The notes below the pieces were generated by a model. That model was not told the DNA's origin. It searched no databases and saw only the letters and a list, made by a program, of their open reading frames with translations. Shown here in pieces: positions 1-11,994 of a DNA stretch of 64,000 nucleotides. This DNA is from Sphaerisporangium rhizosphaerae (GTDB taxonomy: Bacteria > Actinomycetota > Actinomycetes > Streptosporangiales > Streptosporangiaceae). Position 1 is the first letter of the stretch. Every line of letters begins with the position of its first letter. A program made the position numbers and the translations under genes. The stretch is taken from NCBI RefSeq assembly GCF_042665155.1, contig NZ_JBHTCG010000013.1, positions 124,001 through 188,000 on the forward strand, in the 5' to 3' direction.

Positions 1-1
1 C

Positions 2-649
2 GTGGTCGTCGAGATCTCCGTGGACGGCGGCGAGGAGCTTGCGCGCCGCACCTGGAACCCCCGGCTCGGCATCCTCGGCGGCCTGTCCATCCTCGGCACC
101 ACGGGCGTCGTGGTGCCCTACTCGTGCTCGGCGTGGATCGACAGCATCCGGCGCGGCGTGGACGTCGCCCGCGCCGCCGGGCACCGCCACGTGGCGGCGT
201 GCACCGGCAGCACCTCCGAGCGGGTCGCCGCCGAGCTGTACGGGCTGCCGGAGGACGCGCTGCTCGACATGGGCGACTTCGCGGGCGCCGTCCTGAAGTA
301 CCTGCGCCGCCACCCCGTTCCCCGGCTCACCGTGGCCGGGGGCGTCGGCAAGCTGTCCAAGCTCGCCGACGGGCATCTCGACCTGCACTCGGGCCGCTCG
401 CAGGTCAGCACCGAGGCGCTGGCGGCGATGGTGCTCGGCGCGGGCGGCGACGAGGCGCTGGCGGCCCGGGTGCGGGACGCCAACACCGCCCTCCAGGCCC
501 TCACCCTCTGCCGGGAGGCGGGGGTGCCCCTCGGCGACCTGATCGCCGCCCGCGCCCGCGCCACCGCCCTGGACGTCCTGCGCGGCGCCCCGGTGGAGGT
601 CGACGTCATCGTCATCGACAGAGCCGGCACCATCGTCGGCCGCACCTAG
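2..649 (+). CDS. cbiD: Cobalt-precorrin-5B C1-methyltransferase CbiD, 3' part
   Basis: Cut by the left edge; 215 residues of the C-terminal part are visible. CbiD uses SAM to methylate C-1 of the corrin ring during cobalamin synthesis, in the cytoplasm. The family signature is clear: NPRLGILGGLSILGTTG near the start, then VPYSCSAWIDSIRRG and the glycine-rich GGVGKLSKLADGH. The end matches full-length family members, so nothing seems missing at the C terminus. It converges on cobG with about 19 bp between the stop codons. The first visible codon is not the true start. The family call is very secure; whether it acts on a cobalt-containing or cobalt-free intermediate here is not settled, because the neighbours cobG and cobN belong to the aerobic route. 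Confidence 0.93.
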   Translation: MVVEISVDGGEELARRTWNPRLGILGGLSILGTTGVVVPYSCSAWIDSIRRGVDVARAAGHRHVAACTGSTSERVAAELYGLPEDALLDMGDFAGAVLKYLRRHPVPRLTVAGGVGKLSKLADGHLDLHSGRSQVSTEALAAMVLGAGGDEALAARVRDANTALQALTLCREAGVPLGDLIAARARATALDVLRGAPVEVDVIVIDRAGTIVGRT

Positions 650-668
650 GCGTCACCTCTGTCACGTG

Positions 669-2273
669 CTATCGATGGTCGCCGGTGCGTGCTCCGGCGA
701 CCGCGGTGGCCGTGGCCGGGAGGGCGGTGTGGTGTTCGGAGGTGCCTGGGGACTCGACGTGGTAGCCGTCGGGGGTGGCGGTCACCAGGACGGCCGGGCC
801 GGCGGGGCGTCCGCAGTGGCGCTCGCATCCCGCCCAGTGCACGGGGAGCGGCCGGTGTCCGGTCAGGGCCGGTCCGGTGGCGGGGTGCGAGTGCGAGGTG
901 GCCCGGGTCGCGTCGGACCGGACGTCGGCGAGCGATTTGGCGCAGCCCGGCAGGCCCGTGCAGGCCGTGACTCCGGCCCATGGGGATGCCGCGTCGGTCA
1001 CCAGCCCGGCGGTGGCCAGGCGGGATGTCCACGCCGCGGCCTCGGCAGGCGCGATGCCGGGGATCACGAGGGTGCGCCACGGGGTCAGCCGGACCTCCGC
1101 GCTTCCCGCGTCGGCCGCCTCGGCCACCGCGTGCGCCTGGGCGGCGGTGAGCCGGCCCAGCGCGGCCAGGACGACCAGCGCCACCCGCCCGTCCGCCATG
1201 GCGACGATCCCGGGAGATTTCCCGGTGTCCGTACGCCCGGCCGTATCCGTCGTCGCGGCGTCCGGGCCGGTGCGGATGGTGGGGAAGACCTGGGGAGTGC
1301 CGGTGGTGAGGCGGGCGGTGATCGCGGCGGGGCCGTCGGTGAGTTCGGCGACGCGCCATGCGCCGGTGCCCTGGGCGGTCCGCTCGGCCAGGAACGCCTC
1401 GGCGGCGGCGATCATCACGGGCACCGCGTCGGCGAGGCGGAACCGCAGCCCGGTGTCCTGCCCGGCGAGCAGCAGCACGCATCCGGCCATGCCCGCCCCC
1501 TGCCCCGGGTCCCAAGCCTCTATGGACCCGCCCGGACCGGGTTCGTTCCCGGCCCCTGTGTAGCCGGTGACGGGGGAGGGCCGGGTGGGGAGGAGGGTGA
1601 GGTCGGCGTGGAGGGGGAGCAGGTCGCGGCGGCCGTCGTCGAGGGCGAACAGGAAACGGCCCGGCAGCTCCGCGAGGGCGGGCCGGGCGAGCACGGCGCC
1701 GTCCAGCGCGCGGACGAGGGGGATGACATCGGCGAGGCCCCGCCCGTCGAGGCCGGACAGCGGGCCGGCGAGGATGTTGCGCACCCGCTCGTGGGTGGCC
1801 GAGGGCAGCAGCCCGGCGGCGGCCATCCGGTCCGCGAACGCCTGGCCGTCCGCCTCGCCGAGCCCGCGCACCTGCACGTTCGCGCGCGAGGTCAGCTCGA
1901 TCACGCCCGATCCCCACGTGGTGGCGGCGTCCGCGATGACGCGCAGCCGGTCGGGGGTGAGCAGGCCGCCCGGCGTCCGGAGGCGGGCGACCGCGCCGTC
2001 CGCCGCCGTGTGCGTCTGCAGGGCCCCGGGGCAGGCGTCCGGCCGCGACCGGGCCGGGGAACCGGCGCCGTCGGCCGGGCGCGACGGGGAACCGGCCCCG
2101 TCGGCCGGGCGCGACGGGGGACCGGCGGTGTCGATCGACCGGGCCGGGGAACCGGCGCCGCCGGGAGGAGCCTGGCCGGGCGGGCGGGTTGTTTCGTTCG
2201 CGCTCGCGGGGGTGGAGAAGTCGGCGGCGGCCACGGTGAGGATGGTAACCCCGGCTGATCGCAATAACGACAT
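669..2273 (-). CDS. cobG: Precorrin-3B synthase CobG (nitrite/sulfite-reductase-like)
   Basis: CobG hydroxylates precorrin-3A at C-20 using O2 and forms the gamma-lactone of precorrin-3B, a step specific to the aerobic B12 pathway. The 534-residue product has two ferredoxin-like nitrite/sulfite reductase half-domains. It carries the Fe-S cysteine pattern C-x5-C (C438, C444 in ACTGLPGC) and C-x3-C (C483, C487 in GCERHC). The first ~75 residues are unusual: a Pro/Gly/Ser-rich stretch built from repeats of GAGSPSRPAD, before the conserved part starts near DACPGALQTHTA. The true start could therefore be internal, although the one used lies 20-30 bp from the divergent riboswitch leader, which fits a compact promoter region. 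It is divergent from cobN and convergent with cbiD. Confidence 0.9.
   Translation of the reverse strand: MSLLRSAGVTILTVAAADFSTPASANETTRPPGQAPPGGAGSPARSIDTAGPPSRPADGAGSPSRPADGAGSPARSRPDACPGALQTHTAADGAVARLRTPGGLLTPDRLRVIADAATTWGSGVIELTSRANVQVRGLGEADGQAFADRMAAAGLLPSATHERVRNILAGPLSGLDGRGLADVIPLVRALDGAVLARPALAELPGRFLFALDDGRRDLLPLHADLTLLPTRPSPVTGYTGAGNEPGPGGSIEAWDPGQGAGMAGCVLLLAGQDTGLRFRLADAVPVMIAAAEAFLAERTAQGTGAWRVAELTDGPAAITARLTTGTPQVFPTIRTGPDAATTDTAGRTDTGKSPGIVAMADGRVALVVLAALGRLTAAQAHAVAEAADAGSAEVRLTPWRTLVIPGIAPAEAAAWTSRLATAGLVTDAASPWAGVTACTGLPGCAKSLADVRSDATRATSHSHPATGPALTGHRPLPVHWAGCERHCGRPAGPAVLVTATPDGYHVESPGTSEHHTALPATATAVAGARTGDHR
2046..2160. repeat. Imperfect ~36-bp tandem repeat in the cobG 5' coding region
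   Basis: A unit beginning ggggaaccgg and ending near cgggcgcgac recurs about three times. It encodes the repeated GAGSPSRPAD / GPPSRPADGAGS linker at the CobG N terminus. The period is near a multiple of three, so copy number can change without breaking the frame. Confidence 0.7.
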
Positions 2274-2294
2274 CTCGCAATAAGTCGGACGACA

Positions 2295-2462
2295 TGATCT
2301 GATGGAGGGCGACGGTACTGGAGGAAGCCGGTGTGAGTCCGGCGCGGTCCCGCCACTGTCACCGGGGAGTCAACCCCACCAAGGCCACGGTCCGGCAACG
2401 GGCGGGAAGGCCGGGGTGATGCGTCGATCCGGAAGCCAGGAGACTCCAGGCCGCCGTGTGGA
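2295..2462 (+). ncRNA. Cobalamin (AdoCbl-type) riboswitch upstream of cobN
   Basis: The leader carries the hallmarks of a class I cobalamin riboswitch. They are GGAAGCCGGTGTGAGTCC (2323-2340) followed by the GGTCCCGCCACTGT core (2346-2359), and further down CCGGAAGCCAGGAGAC (2429-2444), the downstream conserved strand. It lies 40 bp before the cobN GTG start. The inference is that adenosylcobalamin binding lowers expression of cobN, probably by hiding the ribosome-binding site, since no clear terminator lies between 2445 and 2501. Outer boundaries are approximate. Confidence 0.93.
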
Positions 2463-2501
2463 CCCACGACCCGGGGCGCGGACCCCGAGTGAGGATGTGC
2501 C

Positions 2502-6389
<3,888 letters not shown>

Positions 6390-6486
6390 TCGCTCGCCTC
6401 GCCCCGATGCGGGTATGGGCCTAGAAGCGAGGCCACCGAGGAGGGCCAGAAGCGGGGCCACCGGGGAGGGGCGGTGTGAGGCGACC

Positions 6487-8319
6487 ATGACGAGGACACC
6501 CATCGCCGGATACGCGCTGCTGTCGGACCGGCACTCGGCCGCGCTGGTCGGCACGGGCGGATCGGTGGACTGGCTGTGCCTGCCCCGGTTCGACAGCCCG
6601 TCGCTGTTCGCGGCGATGCTCGACGAACGGGCGGGGTCGTGGTCGATCCGCCCGGCCGGCCCGTACGCGGTGACGCGCCGTTACCTGCCGCAGACCATGG
6701 TGCTGGAGACGACGTTCGAGACCGCCACCGGCGTCCTGGTGCTCACCGACGCGCTCCTGGTCGGCGAGGACCCCGACGTCCACCGGCTCGGCGCCGACGC
6801 CCCGCACGTGCTGGCCCGGTGCGCCACGTGCGCGCGCGGGTCGGTCGAGCTGGAGGCCCGCTGCGTGCCGAGGCCGGAGTACGGGCTGGTCATGCCGCTG
6901 CTGACGGCCGTGCCCGGCGGTGTGCGCGCCCGGGGCGGGCCCGACCAGGTCGCGCTGTCCACGCCGATCCCGTACTCGGTCATGGCCGAGGAGGCCGCCG
7001 GCGCGGCGACGCTGGAGGAGGGCACGACGCTGCGCTTCGCCCTGCACTGGAGCATGGCGTCGGAGCCGCCGCCCGACCTGTGGGACGACCAGCGCATCGC
7101 CGCGGGCATGGAGACCACCGTTGCCCGCTGGCGGGAGTGGTCGCGGGCCCACCAGGCCTACGAGGGGCCGTACCGCGAGCTGGTCGCGCACTCCGGCAGG
7201 GTGCTGTACGCGCTGTCCTACCAGCCCACCGGCGCGGTGGTGGCGGCGCCGACCACCTCGCTGCCGGAGGCGCCCGGCGGGGAGCGCAACTGGGACTACC
7301 GCTACTCGTGGGTGCGGGACGCGAGCTTCACGATGAACGCGCTGTGGGTCGCGGCCTGCCCGGACGAGGCCGACCAGTTCCTCGCCTGCATGACGACCGC
7401 CGCCGCGACCTACGAGCCGGCGCGGGCGTTGCAGATCGTCTTCGGCGTCGGCTGCGAGCACGACCTGTCCGAGCGGGAGTTGCCGCATCTGAGCGGGTGG
7501 CGCGGCAGCCGGCCGGTCCGGGTGGGCAACGACGCGTGGCGGCAGCAGCAGGTCGACGTCTACGGGGAACTGCTGGACGCCGTCCATTGCGTGTCCAGCC
7601 AGCTCGGGGACTTCGACCGGCCGGTGCGCGCGTTCCTGACCGCGCTCGCCGACGCGGCGATCGCGCAGTGGCGCGAGCCCGACCACGGCATCTGGGAGAT
7701 CCGGGGCGAGCGCCGGCACTACCTGCATTCCAAGGCGATGTGCTGGGTCGCCGTCGACCGCGCCATCAGGCTGGCCGGGCGCCTCGGGGCCCGGCACCGC
7801 GTCGGCGAGTGGCGGGCGGCGGCCGAGGAGATCAGGGACACCATCCTGCGCGAGGGGTGGAGCCGGAAGGCCGGCGCCTACACCCAGGCGTTCGGCTCCG
7901 CCGACCTGGACGCCTCGGTGCTGATGCTGCCGATCATCGGGCTGGTGCCGGCGGACCATCCGCGGATGCTCGCCACCATCGACGCCATCGCCGAGCGGCT
8001 GGTCGACGAGCACGGGCTGGTCTACCGCTATCTGATGGACGACGGGCTGCCGGGGGAGGAGGGGGCGTTCCTGCTGTGCACGTTCTGGCTGGCGCAGGCC
8101 CAGGCGCTGGCCGGACGGCACGAGGAGGCGCGGGCCGTCTTCGAGCGGGCGGGGACCTACATCAACGATGTCGGGCTGATGGCCGAGGAGGTCTGCCCGC
8201 GCACCGGGGAGTTCCTCGGCAACTTTCCTCAGGCCTTCAGTCACATCGGACTGATCAACGCCGCTTGGGCGCTGTCCCAGACCGAGCACGGCGGCCGCTT
8301 CGAGCCTGCCTGCCGATAG
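6487..8319 (+). CDS. Glycoside hydrolase family 15 protein (trehalase/glucoamylase-like)
   Basis: A 610-residue cytoplasmic GH15 enzyme with no signal peptide. The N terminus IAGYALLSDRHSAALVGTGGS and the WLCLPRFDSPSLFAAMLD block mark the bacterial GH15 group that includes the mycobacterial trehalase. The (alpha/alpha)6 barrel starts near NWDYRYSWVRDASF (about residue 268). Likely catalytic acids are E404 in DHGIWEIRG and E575 in CPRTGEFLGNFPQAFSH. The group splits alpha-glucosidic bonds by inversion; trehalose is the best guess for an actinomycete, but a glucoamylase or isomaltose-type substrate is possible. The ATG at 6487 was chosen because family similarity begins there. It stands alone, about 100 bp after cobN. 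Confidence 0.88.
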   Translation: MTRTPIAGYALLSDRHSAALVGTGGSVDWLCLPRFDSPSLFAAMLDERAGSWSIRPAGPYAVTRRYLPQTMVLETTFETATGVLVLTDALLVGEDPDVHRLGADAPHVLARCATCARGSVELEARCVPRPEYGLVMPLLTAVPGGVRARGGPDQVALSTPIPYSVMAEEAAGAATLEEGTTLRFALHWSMASEPPPDLWDDQRIAAGMETTVARWREWSRAHQAYEGPYRELVAHSGRVLYALSYQPTGAVVAAPTTSLPEAPGGERNWDYRYSWVRDASFTMNALWVAACPDEADQFLACMTTAAATYEPARALQIVFGVGCEHDLSERELPHLSGWRGSRPVRVGNDAWRQQQVDVYGELLDAVHCVSSQLGDFDRPVRAFLTALADAAIAQWREPDHGIWEIRGERRHYLHSKAMCWVAVDRAIRLAGRLGARHRVGEWRAAAEEIRDTILREGWSRKAGAYTQAFGSADLDASVLMLPIIGLVPADHPRMLATIDAIAERLVDEHGLVYRYLMDDGLPGEEGAFLLCTFWLAQAQALAGRHEEARAVFERAGTYINDVGLMAEEVCPRTGEFLGNFPQAFSHIGLINAAWALSQTEHGGRFEPACR

Positions 8320-8370
8320 GGGCCCCTGAGTTCGCGAAGACTCCTCCGGTGACGCTCCGCGCACGCGAAG

Positions 8371-9012
8371 ATGACGGGCATGATGCGCCGGGAGACGCCG
8401 TGGGGCACATGGGACCCCGCGCCGTTGTCTGAAGTCGTGAACCTCTTCTCCGCCGCGGACGGCCGCTGGTGGATCGCCGGAGGCTACGCCATAGAACTCG
8501 CCGTGGGATACGGCTTCCGCGAGCACGGGGACATCGACGTCCTGCTGCTCCGCGACGACCAGCTCGCCGCCCAGCGGATCCTGCCCACCTGGGAGTGGTG
8601 GTGCGCCGACCCCCCGGGAGTGCTGCGCCCCTGGAAGCGGGAGGAGATCCTTCCCTCGACGGTGCACGACATCTGGTGCCGTCCCGGGGCCGACGCGCCA
8701 TGGCGCATCCAGGTCATGCTGGACGAGTCGGATGGCCCCGAGTGGGTGTCGCGGCGCGACTCCCGGGTGCGCCGCCCCGTGGAGCGGCTGGGGCTGGTGT
8801 CGCCGCGGGGCGTCCCCTACCTGCGCCCGGAGATCCAGCTGTTCTACAAGGCCAAACGCCCCCGCGCCAAGGACGAGCAGGACTTCGAGGAGGTCCTGCC
8901 GAAGCTGGGCGGCGACGAGCGGCGTTGGCTGGCCCGCACCATCGGCCTGGTGTACGGCGACCACCCGTGGCCTGACCGCCTGCTCGACGGAGAGCCCCGG
9001 AACGGCGGCTGA
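8371..9012 (+). CDS. Nucleotidyltransferase-like protein (aminoglycoside adenylyltransferase-related)
   Basis: A 213-residue protein with a minimal nucleotidyltransferase fold. WWIAGGYAIELAVGYGFREH followed by GDIDVLLLRDD gives the GG...DxD arrangement of the ANT(2'')/PF10706-type family. The later YLRPEIQLFYKAK and DEQDFEEVLPKL segments are also typical of that group. Members of this superfamily transfer AMP to aminoglycosides or to unknown small molecules; true resistance activity cannot be claimed. Alternative ATG codons lie at 8380 and 8383. It is convergent with the cation efflux operon. Confidence 0.75.
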   Translation: MTGMMRRETPWGTWDPAPLSEVVNLFSAADGRWWIAGGYAIELAVGYGFREHGDIDVLLLRDDQLAAQRILPTWEWWCADPPGVLRPWKREEILPSTVHDIWCRPGADAPWRIQVMLDESDGPEWVSRRDSRVRRPVERLGLVSPRGVPYLRPEIQLFYKAKRPRAKDEQDFEEVLPKLGGDERRWLARTIGLVYGDHPWPDRLLDGEPRNGG

Positions 9013-9144
9013 CCGCGGGACGGCGGGACGGCGGGGCGGCCGGGCGGCCGGGCGGAGGGCGGACCGGGCGGCCGAGCGGACCGAGGGCAGGGCGGCTGAC
9101 CGGCGGAGGGCGGGCGGCCGACCGGCCGGTCGAGGGCGTCCAGG
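9013..9144. repeat. GC-only low-complexity tract between convergent genes
   Basis: The stretch is almost entirely G and C, with degenerate repeats of gggcggccgg and ggcggagggc. No gene or regular hairpin terminator was identified, although dense GC pairing could itself slow polymerase between the two convergent genes. Confidence 0.6.
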
Positions 9145-10131
9145 TCAGGAGCCGGAGGGGTCGCCCCGGTGGGCGGGGCCGTGCGGGTCGGCGCAGTGCG
9201 CCTCGGCCTGGCCGATGGTCAGAAGCTCGGGCGTCGCGTGGTCGACCTGCAGGGTGGTGTGGCCGATGTCGTACTCGTCGCGGACCAGGCGCTCGGCGGC
9301 CACCCGCACGGCGTGACAGTCGGCGCCCGGGGCCACCAGGATGTGCGCCGACAGCGCCGCGTACCCGGAGGTGACCTCCCAGATGTGCAGGTCGTGCACC
9401 TCCACGACGTGCTCCAGCGCGGCGGTCTTCCTGCCGATCTCCGCCGGGTTCATCCCGGCGGGGGCCGCCTCCATGAAGACCCTGCCGGAGTCGCGGACCA
9501 GCCCCCAGCCGGCCTTGAGCATCAGGCCGGCCACCACGAGCGCGGCGAGCGCGTCGGCGCGGTTCCAGCCGGTCAGCCAGATCACCAGTCCGGCGATCGT
9601 GGTGGCGACGAACGCGTAGAGGTCGCTGAGGATGTGCTGGAAGGCGCCCTCGACGTTCAGGCTCGTCCGGTTCGCCTTGCTGAGCAGCCACGTCGCGGCG
9701 AGGTTGACGGCGATGCCGGCCACGCCGGTGGCGACGACGAAAGCCCCGTGCACGACCGGCGGCGCGATGAGCCGGCCGACGCCCTCGTAGATGAAGTAGG
9801 CGCTCAGCAGCAGCAGCGTGATGCCGTTGATCTGGGCTGAGATGATCTCGGCGCGCTTGAGCCCGTAGGTGAACCCGCCCTGCGGGGGACGCTGGGCGAT
9901 GCGCATGGCCACCAGGGCGAACACGATGGCGATGGCGTCGGTCAGCATGTGCCCGGCGTCCGACACCAGGGCCAGCGAGCGGGCGAGGAAGCCGATGACC
10001 ACCTCGACGGCCATGAACCCGACGATCAGCGCGAGCGCCCCGGTGAGGTAGCGGCGGTCGGCCTCGGCGGCGACCGCGCCGTGCCCGTGGCCGTGCCCGT
10101 GACCATGGCCGTGCCCGGCGCGCTCACCCAT
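9145..10131 (-). CDS. Cation diffusion facilitator (CzcD/ZitB-type zinc/cobalt exporter)
   Basis: A 328-residue inner-membrane proton/metal antiporter with six predicted membrane segments. The transport site is a His/Asp quartet typical of zinc exporters: H61 and D65 in SDAGHMLTDA, H166 and D170 in FQHILSD. The N terminus is a run of six Gly-His pairs (residues 6-18), a probable metal-collecting tail. The cytoplasmic C-terminal domain includes VHDLHIWEVTSG. The ATG overlaps the arsR stop codon, so the two are translationally coupled in one operon and the exporter is probably de-repressed by the same metal. Confidence 0.93.
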   Translation of the reverse strand: MGERAGHGHGHGHGHGHGAVAAEADRRYLTGALALIVGFMAVEVVIGFLARSLALVSDAGHMLTDAIAIVFALVAMRIAQRPPQGGFTYGLKRAEIISAQINGITLLLLSAYFIYEGVGRLIAPPVVHGAFVVATGVAGIAVNLAATWLLSKANRTSLNVEGAFQHILSDLYAFVATTIAGLVIWLTGWNRADALAALVVAGLMLKAGWGLVRDSGRVFMEAAPAGMNPAEIGRKTAALEHVVEVHDLHIWEVTSGYAALSAHILVAPGADCHAVRVAAERLVRDEYDIGHTTLQVDHATPELLTIGQAEAHCADPHGPAHRGDPSGS

Positions 10132-10528
10132 CGCCCAGCCCTCCTCCGGTGTGCCCGGCGTGGGCGATCGCCAGGTCGAACAGCATGCGCACGTGGGAGT
10201 CGGCGAGCTGGTAGTAGGCCATGCGCCCCGACCTGCGCACCTTGACCACCCGCCGCATCCGCAGCAACCGCAGGGCGTGCGAGGCCCCGGACATGCTCTG
10301 GCCGGTGGCGGCGGCCAGGTCGCACACGCACATCTCGCCCCCCTCCAGCAGCGCCGCCACCATGCGAAGCCGCCCCGGGTCGGCGAGCAGGCCGAACACC
10401 TGGGCCAGGTCCTCGACGGTCTCCTCGGAGGGCAGGGACCGGCGCACCGCGGAGACCCGTTCGGCGTCGACCATCGGCACCGAGCAGCCGTGGGGGTCGA
10501 TCACGGCGACACTTGAACGATCCTTCAT
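10124..10528 (-). CDS. ArsR/SmtB-family metal sensor with a CzrA-type alpha-5 site
   Basis: A 134-residue winged-helix repressor controlling the downstream CDF exporter. The recognition helix region includes SMSGASHALRLLR. The last helix carries D110, H112, H123 and H126, the same spacing as the zinc site of CzrA (Asp-x-His-x10-His-x2-His). A CVC pair (C67, C69 in MCVCDL) also sits at the alpha-3 position used by arsenic or cadmium sensors. The simplest reading is zinc/cobalt sensing through the alpha-5 site, with the cysteines as a possible second site. The start at 10528 is supported by a promoter that places transcription initiation at the ATG itself; M19 (10474) is the alternative. Confidence 0.92.
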   Translation of the reverse strand: MKDRSSVAVIDPHGCSVPMVDAERVSAVRRSLPSEETVEDLAQVFGLLADPGRLRMVAALLEGGEMCVCDLAAATGQSMSGASHALRLLRMRRVVKVRRSGRMAYYQLADSHVRMLFDLAIAHAGHTGGGLGDG

Positions 10529-10565
10529 ACATTGAAGTGTAGGAAGCGGGACCGGTCGCTGTCGA
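10509..10565 (-). promoter_or_regulatory. arsR promoter (leaderless) with overlapping operator
   Basis: On the minus strand, TCGACA (10560-10565) and TACACT (10536-10541) are separated by 18 bp and resemble -35 and -10 boxes. TACACT ends seven bases before the arsR ATG, so the mRNA would start at or next to the start codon. Across the -10 and start codon lie inverted repeats: ACACTT (10509-10514) with AAGTGT (10535-10540), and TTCA/TGAA around 10524-10536. These are a likely autoregulatory ArsR site. No convincing Shine-Dalgarno sequence precedes the ATG, which fits a leaderless message. Confidence 0.65.
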
Positions 10566-10682
10566 CACCCGGGACCTGGCCGGTGGGCGGCGGAGGCCGC
10601 GATCGGACGGACTCCCGCCCACCGGCCCGTCATGGACGTGCCCGGCCGGAACCGGTCACGGGGCGCCTGGTGGCGCGGGGGC

Positions 10683-11267
10683 TCAAAGGGGGGTGAAGGC
10701 GCCGGTGTCGGGCCGGTAGTTCGACACCACGCCGGTCTGGACCTCGTAGAACCAGCCGTGCAGGCGCAGACGCCCGGCGGCCACCCGCCGGGCCACCCGG
10801 GGGTAGCGGCGCAGCTTGTCGAGCTGGGCGATCAGGTGGGCCCGCGCGGCGTCCTCGTCGGCGAGCACGGGGGCGTCCCGCCAGCGGTGGGTCTGCAGCA
10901 GCCACCACCGCGTGGTCGGCGCCGACCGCAGCGTCCAGGAACGCACCCGGCCCTGGACGGCGCCGCAGCGGGTGTGCCCGCACACGATGACGTCCTGGAC
11001 GCCGAGGATGGTCACGGCGTACTCGATGGTGGCGGCCTCGGCCGTGAGCCGGCCCAGACGGTAGGGCGGGATGACGTTGCCCGCCGTGCGCAGCTCGAAC
11101 AGCTCGCCGGGGCGGGCGCCGGTGATCAGGGACGGGATGACCTGCGCGTCGGAGCAGGTGACGAACATGGCCTGCGGCGAGACCCCGTCGCCCGGGCCGG
11201 CCGCCTGTTCTCGGCCGCCGCTGACCTTCTGGTGGAACGTGCGGGCATGGTCGATCAACGATTGCAT
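10683..11267 (-). CDS. Beta-class carbonic anhydrase-like protein, variant dyad
   Basis: A 194-residue member of the beta-carbonic anhydrase family (reversible CO2 hydration, cytoplasm). Zinc ligands are present: C38 in TCSDAQV, H98 and C101 in CGHTRCGA. D40 of the usual Asp-Arg dyad is kept, but the arginine two residues later is glutamine (Q42). The RxAGN motif reads RTAGN. Loss of this arginine is unusual because it orients the aspartate that gates the zinc. The enzyme may be inactive, altered, or a zinc-binding relative. It follows a small secreted protein gene on the same strand, 81 bp downstream. Confidence 0.85.
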   Translation of the reverse strand: MQSLIDHARTFHQKVSGGREQAAGPGDGVSPQAMFVTCSDAQVIPSLITGARPGELFELRTAGNVIPPYRLGRLTAEAATIEYAVTILGVQDVIVCGHTRCGAVQGRVRSWTLRSAPTTRWWLLQTHRWRDAPVLADEDAARAHLIAQLDKLRRYPRVARRVAAGRLRLHGWFYEVQTGVVSNYRPDTGAFTPL

Positions 11268-11348
11268 GGGTGTGACTCCTTCGTGCTGATGAGGGCATGG
11301 AGCGTCGGCCGGGCGCGCGGCGCGCGGCCCGGTAGCGGCGACCGGTGA

Positions 11349-11756
11349 TCAGCAACGGAAGACGGGCAGCCGCGGCCCCGAGGGCCGCGTCCATCGCAGG
11401 GCGGAGGCTCCCGCCGCGGGAGCGCCCGCCCGAAACGCCGTCTCGGTGACGGCCTTCGGTCGCTGCGAGGGATGCCCGCCGTGACGGGACGGCGGGAGGG
11501 GAGGCTTGACCCAGCCGGCGGCGCAGGGGTTCTCCCACGGTCTGGGACACCCGTCGTGGTCGGCGTCCTCGGGGCCCGGCATGGGCGCGGCCTCGGCCCG
11601 CGTCTCAACGACCGGCGCCACGACCGGGGTCCCGGTGATCGCGGGCAGGGCGGGCGGGCTCTCGTGGGAGCCGACGCCGGTGACGAGCAGGATGACGGCG
11701 GCCGTGGCAAGGAAGAGGTGAACGGCCGCCCGCACCGCCGATCGTCGCTCCGTCAA
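11349..11756 (-). CDS. Small membrane-anchored or secreted hypothetical protein
   Basis: A 135-residue protein not assigned to a family. After a short basic N terminus (MTERRSAVRAAVH) comes one hydrophobic stretch, residues 13-29, acting as signal peptide or anchor. The rest is Pro/Ala-rich, with a short cysteine-containing motif (DHDGCPRPWENPCAAGW) and a C-terminal cysteine. It lies just upstream of the carbonic anhydrase on the same strand and may share its transcript. Base composition and codon use match the neighbours, but coding status rests mainly on the plausible signal sequence. Confidence 0.5.
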   Translation of the reverse strand: MTERRSAVRAAVHLFLATAAVILLVTGVGSHESPPALPAITGTPVVAPVVETRAEAAPMPGPEDADHDGCPRPWENPCAAGWVKPPLPPSRHGGHPSQRPKAVTETAFRAGAPAAGASALRWTRPSGPRLPVFRC

Positions 11757-11961
11757 CGCATCGCCCCACTACCTGTAGCATGCAGTCGATTACCGATAGT
11801 AGTCGAGGTGTGCTGTCCAGTACATGGGGAGTTTGGCAAAGGTGCTGGTCACGCCATGGAGATGGGAGATCTATGACGCGCGGCGCCTCCACCGCCGGGG
11901 TTCGCGCCCCGGCGCCGCCCCGCTCACGGCCTGGGCACCCGCGGGTCATCCGGTGTTGTGC

Positions 11962-11975
11962 CCCGATTAATCGGG
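11962..11975. promoter_or_regulatory. 14-bp perfect palindrome upstream of the phytase-like gene
   Basis: CCCGATTAATCGGG is a perfect palindrome, AT-rich at its centre, ending 20 bp before the ATG at 11995. TAACGT (11982-11987) follows and sits seven bases before the ATG, resembling a -10 box for a leaderless message. The palindrome is a plausible repressor site. The upstream interval 11757-11960 holds no recognised gene. Confidence 0.45.
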
Positions 11976-11994
11976 CATCCCTAACGTGACGGCC

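Noticed and set aside
6395..6420. Another SigB-type promoter (GGGTAT near 6410)
   Set aside because: No GNNT element lies 14-16 bp upstream.
6421..8964. Long minus-strand frame across the GH15 and nucleotidyltransferase genes
   Set aside because: Shadow of two plus-strand genes with catalytic motifs.
11780..11989. Short plus-strand frame (69 codons) before the phytase-like gene
   Set aside because: No ribosome-binding site or family similarity, and it runs through the palindrome and likely promoter.
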